64,000 bases of DNA, from NCBI RefSeq assembly GCF_009848505.1, contig NZ_WWDL01000004.1, positions 62,001 to 126,000 on the forward strand. The letters run 5' to 3'. The position numbers and the translations under genes were made by a program. The notes beneath the pieces were generated by a model, which saw only the letters and a list, made by a program, of their open reading frames with translations, searched no databases and was not told where the DNA came from. This document shows, piece after piece, positions 26,358 to 35,637 of this stretch; the first letter of the stretch is position 1; each line of letters starts with the position of its first letter. Origin of the DNA: Muricoccus harenae (GTDB lineage: Bacteria > Pseudomonadota > Alphaproteobacteria > Acetobacterales > Acetobacteraceae).

Positions 26358-27233
26358 ATGCTGAGCGCCTACGCCCAGCTCGCCGGCTCCATGATCCTCA
26401 CCGGCATGAATGTCGCGGTGGCGAAGACACTGGCGGGCGCGCTGCCCATTCCCATGATCCTCGGCCTGCGCTGCCTCATCGCCTGCGCCGTGCTGCTGCC
26501 CCTGGCCCTGTGGCGGGACCGCGCAGTGCGACCAGGCCGTAAGTTGCTGTGGAACCTGCTTCTGCAGGCCGCGGCGGGCACGGTCCTGTACAACGTGGCA
26601 CTCCTTGGAGGGCTACGCTTCACCTCGGCGATCGAGGCGGGGCTGGTCCTCGCTACCATGCCGGCCGTCGTCGCGCTCGGAAGCGCTTGGTTCCTGCGCG
26701 AACACATCGCGCCACGCGGCTGGGCGGCGGTTGTGCTGGCGGCAGTGGGCATGGCGGCAATCGTGCTCGCGCGTGGTGGGGAGGGGGAGGGCGGCAGCCT
26801 TCTGGGCAACGGACTCGTCCTGCTCGGCGTCTGCGGGGAGGCGGCCTATGTGCTTTTCGCCAAGCGGGCTTCGGGCGCGCTGCCGCTGCTGACCGCCAGC
26901 CTCTGGATGCAAGCCTTCTCCGCCGCGTTGCTGCTGCCCGCCTGGCTGCCGGAGGCTGGTGCCGCGGTGCGCCTTGCCGATCCCTGGCTGCTGACCCTGC
27001 TCGTCTTCCACGCGCTGACCGCAAGCGTTCTCTCGCTGCTGCTCTGGTATGGTGGGCTGCGCCGCGCGCCGGCGGGTGTAGCCGGCATCTTCTCCGCCTT
27101 CCTGCCCGCCACCGCGGCCGTCACGGCCATCCTCTTCCTTGGCGAGGCGCCGACCGCGACCCATGCGTTAGGCTTTGCGTTGCTCTTCGGCAGCATGATG
27201 CTGGCGACCTGGCCGCCGAGGAACCGCGCCTGA
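26358..27233 (+). CDS. EamA/DMT-family inner-membrane transporter
   Basis: This 291-aa protein has about ten hydrophobic segments arranged as two EamA repeats, as in drug/metabolite exporters such as RhaT/YdcZ relatives. Examples are AQLAGSMILTGMNVAVAKTL, LRCLIACAVLLPLAL, a TSAIEAGLVLATMPAVVAL helix, and LLFGSMMLATWPP at the end. The second repeat is marked by LLGVCGEAAYVLFAKRASG and GIFSAFLPATAAVTAILFLG. The substrate, often an amino acid or metabolite, is not predictable. Its stop overlaps the probable start of the next gene. Confidence 0.9.
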   Translation: MLSAYAQLAGSMILTGMNVAVAKTLAGALPIPMILGLRCLIACAVLLPLALWRDRAVRPGRKLLWNLLLQAAAGTVLYNVALLGGLRFTSAIEAGLVLATMPAVVALGSAWFLREHIAPRGWAAVVLAAVGMAAIVLARGGEGEGGSLLGNGLVLLGVCGEAAYVLFAKRASGALPLLTASLWMQAFSAALLLPAWLPEAGAAVRLADPWLLTLLVFHALTASVLSLLLWYGGLRRAPAGVAGIFSAFLPATAAVTAILFLGEAPTATHALGFALLFGSMMLATWPPRNRA

Positions 27234-29233
27234 GACCCTGGCTGACGCTGACCGTCCCTGAGCTGCTGCAGCTTCAGCCCGAGGATGTCGCCGCACGCCT
27301 CGCCTATGCCCAGGCGGCGCGCCACGCGACGCTGGAGCTGACCCAGCGCGCTGCCTGGGTTTCCACGGCGCGCCTGCTGCAATCCGCCCTCGCCAGTTCG
27401 GAGGCCGCGGGTTGGTCGGTGATGCTCGAATACGACCTCCTGCGCCTTGAGAAGCGCGCGGATTGCGTGATCCTCACCGATCGCGCCGTGCTCGTGCTGG
27501 AGATCAAGGACGGGGCGTCGGCGCACAGCCTGGCCGATCTTCGCCAGGCGGAGGATTACGCGTTGGACCTGCGCGACTTCCACGCGGGTTGCCGCGCCAT
27601 CCCGGTCGTGCCCGTGCTGGTGGCCACCCGCGCTCCGGAGTCGGCCTTCAACCCGCCGCTGATCTGGCACGGTGTGCCGCAGCCCTTCACAGCGACGGCG
27701 GGATCACTGCGCGGAATCCTGCTCTCCATCCATGCCGCCATCGGCGCGCCCGCGTCTCCGCTCGACCACGCGGCTTGGCTTACCGCGCCCTACCGCCCAG
27801 TGCCGAACGTGCTGGAAGCGGCCACCATGCTCTTCGACCGGCACCGCAGCGCCGAGATGGTCTCCGCCCGCGCGGACGCCGCCAATCTGACGCGCACGAC
27901 CGAGGCGGTGCGGCGCGCCATCGCGGCGGCGCGCGAGGCAGGCGAGCATCTGGCGGTTTTCGTCACCGGCATTCCCGGCGCGGGGAAAACCCTTTGCGGC
28001 CTCAACATCGTCTTCGGTGCCTTGCGGGACGATGGAGCCGCCTTCCTCACCGGCAACTCGCCCCTGGTCGAGGTGCTGCGCGAAAGCCTGGTCCGACAGG
28101 CCGCGCCCGATGGCGGGCGGCGCCGCGGGCAGGCACGTGGACAGGCCGTCACGGCGCTGCAGAACGTCCATCGCTTCCTGGAGCATTATGTCGAGCGCCC
28201 CATGGAAGTGCCGGAGGCGCGGGTGATCGTCTTCGACGAAGCGCAGCGCGCCTGGGACCGTGCCCAGGCCACCAAGCCCTCCCAGCGCCGCGGCGCCAGC
28301 AAGCTGACCGACAGCGAGCCCGCGCATGCGCTGGAAATCATGGCGCGGCACAATGATTGGTCCGTCGTCGTTGCACTCATCGGCAATGGCCAGGAGATCA
28401 ACACGGGGGAGGCGGGGCTGGCCGAATGGGGCCGCGTCATCGCCGCTGCCGACGGATGGCGGGCCCTCGCGCCGCCTCGCGCCCTTTCGGCGCCCTTTGC
28501 CGCGCAGCGCCTCGCGGACGGGCCCCAGCCCTGGCTGACCCTGGACCCCGAGTTGGACCTCACCGTGCCGATGCGGTCCGTCCGGGATCCACAGGGCGCC
28601 CCTTGGGTCGATGCCGTGCTGAGCGGCGACACCGATGCCGCAGCCCGCATCGCCCGCGAATCCGGTGTCCCGTATTTCGTCACCCGCGACCTGGAAGCGA
28701 TGCGCGCCGCCTTGCGTCAGCTTTCACGTGGCCTGCGCCGGGCTGGGCTGGTCGCCTCCTCCGGCGCCCGTCGGCTGCGCGCCGAGGGGCTGGGCGTGCA
28801 AGCCGCCGACATCCCGCATTGGTTCCTCGATCGCTGGCCCGACATCCGCGCCTCGGATGCGCTCGAGACCTATGCCACCGAATATGACTGCCAAGGACTG
28901 GAGCTGGACCAGGTCGGCCTGGCCTGGGGCGGCGACATGCTGCGCGGTGCTGGGGGCTGGCGCATGCGAGCACTCTCCGGTGCCCGTTGGAACACGATCC
29001 GCGATGAGACCGAGCGCGCCTTCATCCTCAACACCTATCGCGTGCTGCTGACCCGCGCCCGCTACGAGACGGTGATCTGGGTTCCGCCCGGCAGCCCGGC
29101 CACCGACGGTTCCTGGCACGACCCAACACGCGATGCCGCCGAGCTGGACGCGGTGGCTGCCCATCTCCTCGCCTGCGGGGCCCGCCCGCTGGCGGCGGTC
29201 CCTGCGGCAGACCCCGCGCCGGCGCTGCTGTAG
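27230..29233 (+). CDS. PD-(D/E)xK-like nuclease fused to SF1 helicase (DUF2075/Schlafen group 3 type)
   Basis: About 667 aa. Residues 60-100 hold a restriction-fold signature: EYDLLR, then ADCVILTDR, then VLVLEIKDG (D78, E91, K93), followed by an FHAGCRAIPVVPVLVAT strand. From residue 240 on there is a full SF1-type helicase. Walker A is TGIPGAGKTLCG, Walker B is VIVFDEAQRAWD, motif III is ALIGNGQEINTGEAG, motif V is YDCQGLELDQVGLAWGGDM, and motif VI is NTYRVLLTRARYETVIWVP. This architecture matches the DUF2075 family, related to Schlafen helicases and often suspected in nucleic-acid quality control or defence. No ATG, GTG or TTG lies at the expected N-terminus; the likely start is a CTG overlapping the EamA stop (CTGA). 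First in-frame ATG would remove the nuclease part. Confidence 0.85.
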   Translation: MRPWLTLTVPELLQLQPEDVAARLAYAQAARHATLELTQRAAWVSTARLLQSALASSEAAGWSVMLEYDLLRLEKRADCVILTDRAVLVLEIKDGASAHSLADLRQAEDYALDLRDFHAGCRAIPVVPVLVATRAPESAFNPPLIWHGVPQPFTATAGSLRGILLSIHAAIGAPASPLDHAAWLTAPYRPVPNVLEAATMLFDRHRSAEMVSARADAANLTRTTEAVRRAIAAAREAGEHLAVFVTGIPGAGKTLCGLNIVFGALRDDGAAFLTGNSPLVEVLRESLVRQAAPDGGRRRGQARGQAVTALQNVHRFLEHYVERPMEVPEARVIVFDEAQRAWDRAQATKPSQRRGASKLTDSEPAHALEIMARHNDWSVVVALIGNGQEINTGEAGLAEWGRVIAAADGWRALAPPRALSAPFAAQRLADGPQPWLTLDPELDLTVPMRSVRDPQGAPWVDAVLSGDTDAAARIARESGVPYFVTRDLEAMRAALRQLSRGLRRAGLVASSGARRLRAEGLGVQAADIPHWFLDRWPDIRASDALETYATEYDCQGLELDQVGLAWGGDMLRGAGGWRMRALSGARWNTIRDETERAFILNTYRVLLTRARYETVIWVPPGSPATDGSWHDPTRDAAELDAVAAHLLACGARPLAAVPAADPAPALL

Positions 29234-29243
29234 AAGCGGGGCC

Positions 29244-30086
29244 ATGACCCGCCTGCTCCTCGCCCTCCTCCTCCTCGCCACGCCGGCGGCCGCGGCCGAG
29301 CTGAAGCTCGCTACCTGGAACCTGGCCTGGCTCACCACCCGCCCAGCCGGTGACCGGGACCTGCCGCGCGACCTGCGGACCCGCAGCAGCGACGACCTCG
29401 ATCGCCTGCGCGGCTACGCCACCCGCCTCGCCGCCGATGTCATCGCCCTGCAGGAGGTGGACGGGCCCGAGGCCGCCGCCCTCATCCTCGACCCCGCCCA
29501 ATGGCGCTTCTTCTTCCCCGACGAGCAGGACGTGCAGCGCAGCGGCATCGCCGTGCGTCGTAGCCTCCCGGCGCGGCAGAACCCGGACCTCGCGGCGCTG
29601 GACCTGCGAGCGGGCGCCCGATTCTCCCTTCGGCGCGGCGTGGACGTGACGGTGGGGGAGGGGCCATCCGCTCTCCGCCTCCTCTCCCTTCATCTGAATG
29701 CCGGCTGCCGCGAACCCGATGATCGCGGCCGGGAATGCGAGAGCATTGGCCGGCAGGCGGAGATCATCGCCGGATGGATCGAGGCTCGGCGCGAGGCGGG
29801 AGAGGCCTTTGCCATCGCTGGCGACTTCAACCGCCGCTTCGATCGCGACCCCGCCATCCTGCCGGCCCTGGAGCGCGCCGCCCCGCTCACCCGCGCCACG
29901 GCCGGCCGTTCCAACCCGTGCTGGGGCGGGCGGCCCTTCATCGACCATATCCTGCTCGGCGGCCGCGCCCGCGACTGGATGGTGCCGGACAGCCTGCGCG
30001 TGCTCGTCTATGCCGAGCGCCAGCCGGAATGGCGCAACCGCCTGTCCGACCACTGCCCCATCAGCGTCATGCTGGACATCCCTTAG
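29244..30086 (+). CDS. Exported endonuclease/exonuclease/phosphatase-family protein
   Basis: This 280-aa EEP-fold hydrolase has a signal peptide (MTRLLLALLLLATPAAAAE), so it acts in the periplasm or outside the cell. The metal-binding motifs are LKLATWNLAWLTT (the usual N), DVIALQEVDGPEAA (catalytic E), LLSLHLNAGC, AIAGDFNRRF (D and N) and LSDHCPISVML (the terminal DH). Substrates could be nucleic acid, phosphoinositide-like or nucleotide. Two or three cysteines in GCREPDDRGRECESIG may form a disulfide. It follows the nuclease-helicase gene by 10 bp and may be co-transcribed, but the secretion signal makes a shared function doubtful. Confidence 0.9.
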   Translation: MTRLLLALLLLATPAAAAELKLATWNLAWLTTRPAGDRDLPRDLRTRSSDDLDRLRGYATRLAADVIALQEVDGPEAAALILDPAQWRFFFPDEQDVQRSGIAVRRSLPARQNPDLAALDLRAGARFSLRRGVDVTVGEGPSALRLLSLHLNAGCREPDDRGRECESIGRQAEIIAGWIEARREAGEAFAIAGDFNRRFDRDPAILPALERAAPLTRATAGRSNPCWGGRPFIDHILLGGRARDWMVPDSLRVLVYAERQPEWRNRLSDHCPISVMLDIP

Positions 30087-30131
30087 GTCCCTGCTGCGTT
30101 CGGGAGCTGAAGCCCCGGACGAGAATGCGCC

Positions 30132-31016
30132 ATGACCCAACCGAAGCCCCTTCGTCAGTTCGTCGCCGCCTGTCGCGTGACGGACGGCACCGCCTTCTCC
30201 CTCGCAGGTCACCGCACCGATGACGACGGCGGGCTGGGCATGGACAAGCAGGCGGGAGGCGAGGCGCTGAAGGATGCGGTTTCCCGCATCTCGGACCAGC
30301 AGGAACGGCTTTACGCCGATGCGCGCTGGTCCGTGCTCTGCATCTTCCAGGCGATGGATGCGGCTGGGAAGGACGGTGCCATCAAGCACGTGTTTTCCGG
30401 TGTGAACCCGCAGGGGGTGCAGGTCGAACCCTTCTCCGCTCCCAGCACGCGGGAGCGCGCGCATGACTTCCTCTGGCGCCACGCCATCGCCATGCCGCGG
30501 CGCGGCCATATCGGCGTGCACAATCGCTCCTGGTACGAGGAAGTGCTGGTAGCGCGGGTGCAGCCCTCCATCCTGCGGGCCGCGCCATTGCCCCCGGCGC
30601 TGGTCGGCCCGCAGATCTGGGCGGAGCGCTTGGAGGACATCGCCGCGCATGAGCGCTACCTTGCGCGGCAGGGCGTGCTGATCCTGAAGTTCTTCCTCCA
30701 TCTCGGCGAGCAGGAGCAGCGCGAGCGCCTGGTGGCGCGCATCGACGAGCCGGCGAAGAACTGGAAGTTCCAGGCCGGCGACCTCGCGGACCGCGATCGC
30801 TGGTCCGACTATATGGCCGCCTATGACGAGGCCATCCGCGCCACGGCCGCCCCGCACGCGCCCTGGTTCGTCGTCCCGGCCGACCGCAAATGGCTCGCCC
30901 GGCTATTGGTGGCAGAGGCGGTCGCTGGCGCGATGGAGTCCCTCGACCTGCAATTCCCCTCGCTCGATCCATCGGCCAGATCATCGCTTCTTCGCGCACG
31001 CGACGCGCTCGCATAA
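30132..31016 (+). CDS. PPK2-family polyphosphate kinase / polyphosphate:nucleotide phosphotransferase
   Basis: This 294-aa enzyme uses polyphosphate to phosphorylate nucleoside mono- or diphosphates. The Walker A-like loop is FQAMDAAGKDGAIKHVFSG, Walker B is followed by the lid segment HNRSWYEEVLVARV, and KFFLHLGEQEQRERL plus WKFQAGDLADRDRW are PPK2 hallmarks. YDEAIRATAAPHAPWFVVPA and the C-terminal helices complete the domain. It is a single-domain PPK2; whether it prefers ADP, AMP or GDP cannot be told by eye. It ends the + strand run. The 175 bp that follow contain a short perfect dyad (AGTTC-T-GAACT at about 31152-31162) and no gene. Confidence 0.93.
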   Translation: MTQPKPLRQFVAACRVTDGTAFSLAGHRTDDDGGLGMDKQAGGEALKDAVSRISDQQERLYADARWSVLCIFQAMDAAGKDGAIKHVFSGVNPQGVQVEPFSAPSTRERAHDFLWRHAIAMPRRGHIGVHNRSWYEEVLVARVQPSILRAAPLPPALVGPQIWAERLEDIAAHERYLARQGVLILKFFLHLGEQEQRERLVARIDEPAKNWKFQAGDLADRDRWSDYMAAYDEAIRATAAPHAPWFVVPADRKWLARLLVAEAVAGAMESLDLQFPSLDPSARSSLLRARDALA

Positions 31017-31196
31017 TCGGAATGCATTCGTGGATCCGCCTGAAAGGCCCGGAAATCGGGGTTTTCAGGCGGGAACGATGCGCTGCCGGCGGGAGTTAAC
31101 GTAACCCAATGCACGCGTTGGCGTCGGAACAGCAACTTCGCCCCTGACCGAAGTTCTGAACTGGCGTGCGGCCCACGGCCACGCCGAGGAATTTCT

Positions 31197-31825
31197 GATG
31201 CCCATGCGCGCAGCTCCCGATGTCGCTTTCTCCTTGCCACGAGTGTTCTGATCGGTTTCGCCCGCACAGGCTCCGCCCGCACCATCCACGGCCTGCCCTG
31301 GACCGGGAACGAGGTCTATCCACCATCGGAGATCCGCCCCGGCCCCTGGCTCTTCTTCATCCCGGAGGAAGCCGCCGCGATCGTCGATCGCCTCATCCCT
31401 GCCGATGAGCTGGGCCCCGGCGGCAAGGAGGCCGGTTGCGCCGTCTTCATCGACCGGCAGCTTGCCGGTCCTTATGGCCGCGCGGAAGGCGTCTACATGC
31501 AGGGCCCGCATCCCGAGAACCGGCTGCAGACCCAGGGCTTCCAATCCCCGCTCACCCCGGCCCAGCCCTATCGGAAAGGCCTGCAGGGCCTCCCGCCCAT
31601 GTGGCGCAGCGCTTCGGCGGCCGCTCCATCCCGTAGCTCTCGGGCGAGGAACTGGACGGCCTGCTGACCTACATCGAGAAGCGCGAGGTGAATTCGCCCG
31701 CGTTCAACGGCAACAAGATCTTCGACCTCATCTTCAGCAACACGATGGAAGGCTTCTTCGGCGACCCGATCTATGGCGGCAACCGCGACAGCCAGCACCT
31801 CGCCGGCGGCCCGTTGCAGGGCTGA
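31197..31825 (+). pseudogene. Decayed gluconate/sorbitol dehydrogenase gamma subunit (gluconate 2-dehydrogenase subunit 3)
   Basis: This is a remnant of the small Tat-exported subunit of a membrane FAD dehydrogenase. A degenerate signal (SSRCRFLLATSVLIGFART, with Arg-Cys in place of Arg-Arg) leads into the family block GPWLFFIPEEAAAIVDRL, IPADELGPGGKEAGCAVFID, RQLAGPYGRAEGVYM and FQSPLTPAQPYRKG. Near 31580-31600 the homologous reading changes frame (AHVAQRFGGRSIP). A TAG at 31634-31636 interrupts it, and it resumes as LSGEELDGLLTYIEKREVN and MEGFFGDPIYGGNRD before a TGA at 31823-31825. No start codon with a ribosome site is visible. One frameshift and at least two stops make this a dead gene. 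Confidence 0.82.
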
Positions 31826-32416
31826 TTCGCGGCCAGCCTGACCAGTGACGAACGCACCGGCCTCGGCGCCTGGAGCAAAGACGAAATCGTCGAATACCTC
31901 CGCACTGGCCGCAACGCCCGCAGCGCCGCCTCCGGCCCCATGGCGGAGGTCGTCGAATACTCGACGGCGCTGATGACGGAGCCGGACCTGCGCGCCATTG
32001 CCACCGAGATGGGGGAACCGGCCTCGCAGGTGGCCGCGCCGCCGGGCCGCGCGCCGCTTGCCGCCGAGGATGCGCGGATGAAGATGGGCGAGGCCATCTA
32101 TCTCGACCGCTGCATGGCCTGCCACACGCGGAGCGGGGAAGGGGTGCCGAACATGTTCCCGCGCCTCGCCGGCAGCCAGGTGGTGCAGCAGGAGGGCAGC
32201 GAGACGGTGTTGCGCGTGGTGCTGCAGGGCGTGCGCGCCGCCTATACGCCGCACGCCCCAACCTCCCCTGCTATGCCCGCCTTCGGCTGGCGGCTGAACG
32301 ACGACCAGGCCGCGGCGGTCACCACCTATATCCGCAACGCCTGGGGCAATGCCGCGCCGGCCGTTGCCTCGGCGGATGCTGCCCGCATGCGTGGCCTGCT
32401 GCGCGATCGCCCCTGA
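31826..32416 (+). pseudogene. C-terminal fragment of the dehydrogenase cytochrome c subunit
   Basis: Directly after the TGA that ends the subunit-3 remnant, and in the same frame, the sequence reads as the last third of the multiheme cytochrome c partner: LTSDERTGLGAWSKDEIVEY, LRTGRNARSAASGPMAEVVE, then a single heme site DRCMACHTR with a downstream PAMPAFGWRLNDDQAAAV methionine-ligand region. Intact subunits carry three heme sites of the CxxCH type. The first two, and the whole GMC-type catalytic subunit expected between the two remnants, are missing. An ATG at 31940 opens a clean 158-aa frame, but without a signal peptide heme attachment could not occur. Confidence 0.8.
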
Positions 32417-32456
32417 TCGGCGCGTGGCAGCGCCGAAAGCCACGCTCCAGAAAGCC

Positions 32457-32485
32457 GAAGGGCGCCCACAGCCGGGGCGCCCTTC
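32457..32485. terminator. Hairpin between the dehydrogenase remnant and the convergent gene
   Basis: GAAGGGCGCCC (32457-32467) pairs exactly with GGGCGCCCTTC (32475-32485) across a 7-nt loop. The 3' side continues GATATTGTC, only weakly T-rich. Located between convergent ends, it probably serves as a two-way terminator. Confidence 0.55.
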
Positions 32486-32518
32486 GATATTGTCATCGCC
32501 TCATGTGGCAGGCGCGAA

Positions 32519-33019
32519 TCAGCCTGTCTCTATCCGAAGTTCCTTGCGGTCGGTCCAGCCGACTTCCGGGCGCGCCGCCAACCGGCCCGCAGCGCCCCGG
32601 CCAGGGACGGTGACGAAGGGATCCTCGCCCGGGTTAGCCCGCATCCAGGTATCCAGGGCATTAAGTGCGGCGAAGCTCGTCTCCCCGTTCACCGCATAGG
32701 CCACGCCATTCCGGTCGAACATGGCGATGGTCTTACCCTTGACGCCCATGGCGCCGTCCAGCCGTTCCCAATCCGGATGCGCGCGCTGCCGGGGCAGCGC
32801 GACGTGGTCCAGGAAGGCCCTGAAGCCCGGCAGTATGCCGGGCCGCAGGTCCGCGTCGCCACCATCCTCCGTTTCAGCGTCGAAGCCGAGGGGGTCCATG
32901 CCGCGCGCCAGGCCACCCGACTGCAGCCGTTTCCCGGAGATGCCCATCACGGTCTTGATCAGGAACATCGCCAGGATGAGGACACCCAACCAACTGAGGA
33001 TGACTTCGATTCTTCCCAT
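32519..33019 (-). CDS. Hypothetical single-pass membrane protein
   Basis: I do not recognise this 166-aa protein. It starts with a hydrophobic anchor (EVILSWLGVLILAMFLIKTV) and then an acidic, Gly- and Asp-rich soluble part (GFDAETEDGGDADLRPG). A central segment, KGKTIAMFDRNGVAYAVNGE, and ALDTWMRANPGEDPFVTVPG may form a small domain. It ends RPEVGWTDRKELRIETG. It is transcribed toward the dehydrogenase remnant and lies 59 bp after clpA on the same strand, so it may belong to the clpA transcript. Confidence 0.65.
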   Translation of the reverse strand: MGRIEVILSWLGVLILAMFLIKTVMGISGKRLQSGGLARGMDPLGFDAETEDGGDADLRPGILPGFRAFLDHVALPRQRAHPDWERLDGAMGVKGKTIAMFDRNGVAYAVNGETSFAALNALDTWMRANPGEDPFVTVPGRGAAGRLAARPEVGWTDRKELRIETG

Positions 33020-33078
33020 CGGAGTCTCTCAGCACCTCAGTTGATTGTATGTCGAGAGCCGCCCGCCGGGGCGGTGGC

Positions 33079-35457
33079 TCATCCAGCCGCCTCCGGCTCG
33101 CGCTCCGCCTCGCCGTCGCCATCCTGCCCGCCCTGGCCCTCCTCGGGCTTGGGCAGTGCCGGCGGCGGCGCCTCGGCGATGTCGAAGGCCAGGGCCGCAT
33201 CCTTCAGCCCCACCTTCACCGCGCCACCCTTCACCAGCTTGCCGAAGAGCAGTTCCTCGGCCAGCGGCTTCTTGATGTACTCCTGGATCACCCGGGCCAG
33301 CGGCCGGGCGCCGTAGAGCGGGTCGTAGCCCTTCTCCGCCAGCCACTCCTTGGCGGCCGAGGACAGCTCGATCGTCACGTTCCGATCCGCGAGCTGGGCT
33401 TCCAGCTGCATCACGAACTTCTCGACGACGTTGCCCACGATCTCCGGCGTCAGCCCGGCGAAGGGCACGATCGCATCCAGGCGGTTGCGGAACTCCGGGG
33501 TGAACAGCCGCTTCACCGCCTCCTCATCCTCGCCCACCCGGGCCGGCCGGCCGAAGCCGATGGCGGGCTTCGCCATGTCGGACGCACCGGCATTGGTGGT
33601 CATGATGAGGATGACATTGCGGAAATCGACCGTCTTGCCATTGTGGTCCGTCAGCTTCCCGTGGTCCATCACCTGCAACAGGATGTTGTAGAGGTCCTGG
33701 TGCGCCTTCTCGATCTCGTCGAGCAGGAGCACGGCATGCGGGTGCTGGTCGATGCTGTCGGTCAGCAGGCCACCCTGGTCGAAGCCCACATAGCCCGGGG
33801 GGGCGCCGATCAGCCGGCTGATGCTGTGCCGCTCCATGTACTCGGACATGTCGAAGCGGATCAGCTCGATTCCGAGCGTCTTGGAGAGCTGCTTGGCCAC
33901 CTCCGTCTTGCCGACGCCCGTGGGCCCCGAGAAGAGGTAATTGCCGATCGGCTTCTCCGGGTCGCGCAGCCCGGCGCGGGACAGCTTGATCGCCGCCGAC
34001 AGGGCGTCGATCGCCTGGTCCTGGCCGAAGACCATCGCCTTCAGGTCGCGCTCCAGGTTCCGCAGCGTCTCCTTGTCGTCGGTGGAGACGGACTTGGGTG
34101 GGATGCGCGCGATCTTCGCGACGATATCCTCCACGTCCTTCAGCGTAACCGTCTTGCGGCGCTTGTTCTCGGGCAGCAGCATCCGGCTCGCGCCCACCTC
34201 GTCGATCACGTCGATCGCCTTGTCGGGCAGCTTGCGGTCATGGATGTACTTGGCCGAGAGCTCCACCGCGGCACGGATCGCCTCGGGCGTGTAGCGGACC
34301 TTGTGGTGCTTCTCGTAGTTCGTCTTGAGACCGGTCAGGATCTTCACAGCATCCTCGACCGACGGCTCATTGACGTCGATCTTCTGGAAGCGGCGGACCA
34401 GGGCGCGGTCCTTCTCAAAGTGCTGCCGGTACTCCTTGTAGGTGGTGGAGCCGATGCAGCGCAGCGTTCCCTGGGCCAGGGCCGGCTTCAGCAGGTTGGA
34501 GGCGTCCATCGCGCCGCCGCTGGTCGCGCCGGCGCCGATCACCGTGTGGATCTCGTCGATGAAGAGGATGGCGCCGGGCTGCTGTTCCAGCTCGTTCACC
34601 ACGGCCTTCAGCCGCTCCTCGAAATCGCCGCGATACCGGGTGCCGGCCAGCAGGCTACCCATGTCCAGCGCAAAGATGGTGCACTTGAGCAGGACCTCGG
34701 GCACGTCCTCCTCGATGATCCGCTTGGCCAGGCCCTCGGCGATGGCGGTCTTGCCCACGCCCGGGTCACCCACATAGAGCGGGTTGTTCTTGGTCCGGCG
34801 GCAGAGGATCTGGATCGTGCGCTCGATCTCGTCGGCCCGCCCGATCAGCGGGTCGATCTTGCCCTGGCCAGCCTTCTTGTTGAGGTTGACGCAGTAGTTG
34901 GACAGCGCGTCGCCGCCCCGCTTCTGGCCGCCCTCGCGGCGCTCCTCGCCGCCCCGGCCCTCGTCCTGGCCCTCGCCGTCCTTGCCCGCATTGCCCTGAA
35001 CGGGGCGGGTCTGGCTACGGCCGGGCGCCTTGGCGATGCCGTGGGAGATGAAGTTCACCGCGTCCAGCCGCGTCATGTCCTGCAGCTGCAGGAAGTAGAC
35101 GGCATGGCTCTCGCGCTCGCTGAAGAGGGCCACCAGCACATTGGCGCCGGTCACCTCGTCGCGTCCGGAGGACTGGACATGGATCGCCGCGCGCTGGACC
35201 ACACGCTGGAAGCCGGCGGTCGGCTTCGGGTCTCCCCCGCGGTCGGTCACCAGCCCGGCCAGGTCCTTGTCCAGGAACTCGGCCAGGTCGCGCTTCAACT
35301 TGTCCACATCCACGCCGCAGGCGCGGAGAACGGTGGTCGCATCCGTGTCTTCCGCGAGGCTGAGCAGCAGGTGTTCGAGCGTGGCATATTCATGCCGGCG
35401 CTCGCTGGCCAGGCCCAGGGCGCGGTGGAGCGTCTGTTCTAAGTTACGGGACAGCAT
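33079..35457 (-). CDS. clpA: ATP-dependent Clp protease ATP-binding subunit ClpA
   Basis: This 792-aa AAA+ unfoldase feeds substrates, including ClpS-delivered N-degron proteins, to ClpP. The N-domain ([20 protein letters not shown]) is followed by an unusual charged linker of about 45 residues rich in Gly, Glu, Arg and Lys (around [15 protein letters not shown]). D1 has Walker [15 protein letters not shown] and Walker [12 protein letters not shown]2 has [14 protein letters not shown] and [12 protein letters not shown] ClpP-contacting loop of the IGF/IGL type is seen in [13 protein letters not shown]. The tail after the D2 small domain is Pro/Glu/Gly-rich. It is downstream of clpS on the same strand. 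clpP is not in the window. Confidence 0.97.
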   Translation of the reverse strand: MLSRNLEQTLHRALGLASERRHEYATLEHLLLSLAEDTDATTVLRACGVDVDKLKRDLAEFLDKDLAGLVTDRGGDPKPTAGFQRVVQRAAIHVQSSGRDEVTGANVLVALFSERESHAVYFLQLQDMTRLDAVNFISHGIAKAPGRSQTRPVQGNAGKDGEGQDEGRGGEERREGGQKRGGDALSNYCVNLNKKAGQGKIDPLIGRADEIERTIQILCRRTKNNPLYVGDPGVGKTAIAEGLAKRIIEEDVPEVLLKCTIFALDMGSLLAGTRYRGDFEERLKAVVNELEQQPGAILFIDEIHTVIGAGATSGGAMDASNLLKPALAQGTLRCIGSTTYKEYRQHFEKDRALVRRFQKIDVNEPSVEDAVKILTGLKTNYEKHHKVRYTPEAIRAAVELSAKYIHDRKLPDKAIDVIDEVGASRMLLPENKRRKTVTLKDVEDIVAKIARIPPKSVSTDDKETLRNLERDLKAMVFGQDQAIDALSAAIKLSRAGLRDPEKPIGNYLFSGPTGVGKTEVAKQLSKTLGIELIRFDMSEYMERHSISRLIGAPPGYVGFDQGGLLTDSIDQHPHAVLLLDEIEKAHQDLYNILLQVMDHGKLTDHNGKTVDFRNVILIMTTNAGASDMAKPAIGFGRPARVGEDEEAVKRLFTPEFRNRLDAIVPFAGLTPEIVGNVVEKFVMQLEAQLADRNVTIELSSAAKEWLAEKGYDPLYGARPLARVIQEYIKKPLAEELLFGKLVKGGAVKVGLKDAALAFDIAEAPPPALPKPEEGQGGQDGDGEAEREPEAAG

Positions 35458-35637
35458 TGTCGACGCTCCCCTGTCTCATCGGCCGCCGGGATCTCCCGTC
35501 AGGACGTCCACCTGGACGTCGAGCTTGGGGCGGCCGTACGCAAGTCATCAATATTGTGATCCTACCCTCGAACGCCGAGGGGACCGGTCGGTTACGCGAT
35601 GTATCAGTGCCAAGCGGCGCCATCTTGAGTACGCGCG

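Noticed and set aside
31405-31848. 147-codon + strand frame in the dehydrogenase remnant
   Set aside because: It is in a frame that does not match the homologous protein at any point. The homology is in the other two frames.
31940-32416. Intact stand-alone cytochrome c gene
   Set aside because: The frame is open, but it lacks a signal peptide and homology clearly begins upstream beyond stop codons, so it is better read as a fragment of the decayed dehydrogenase.
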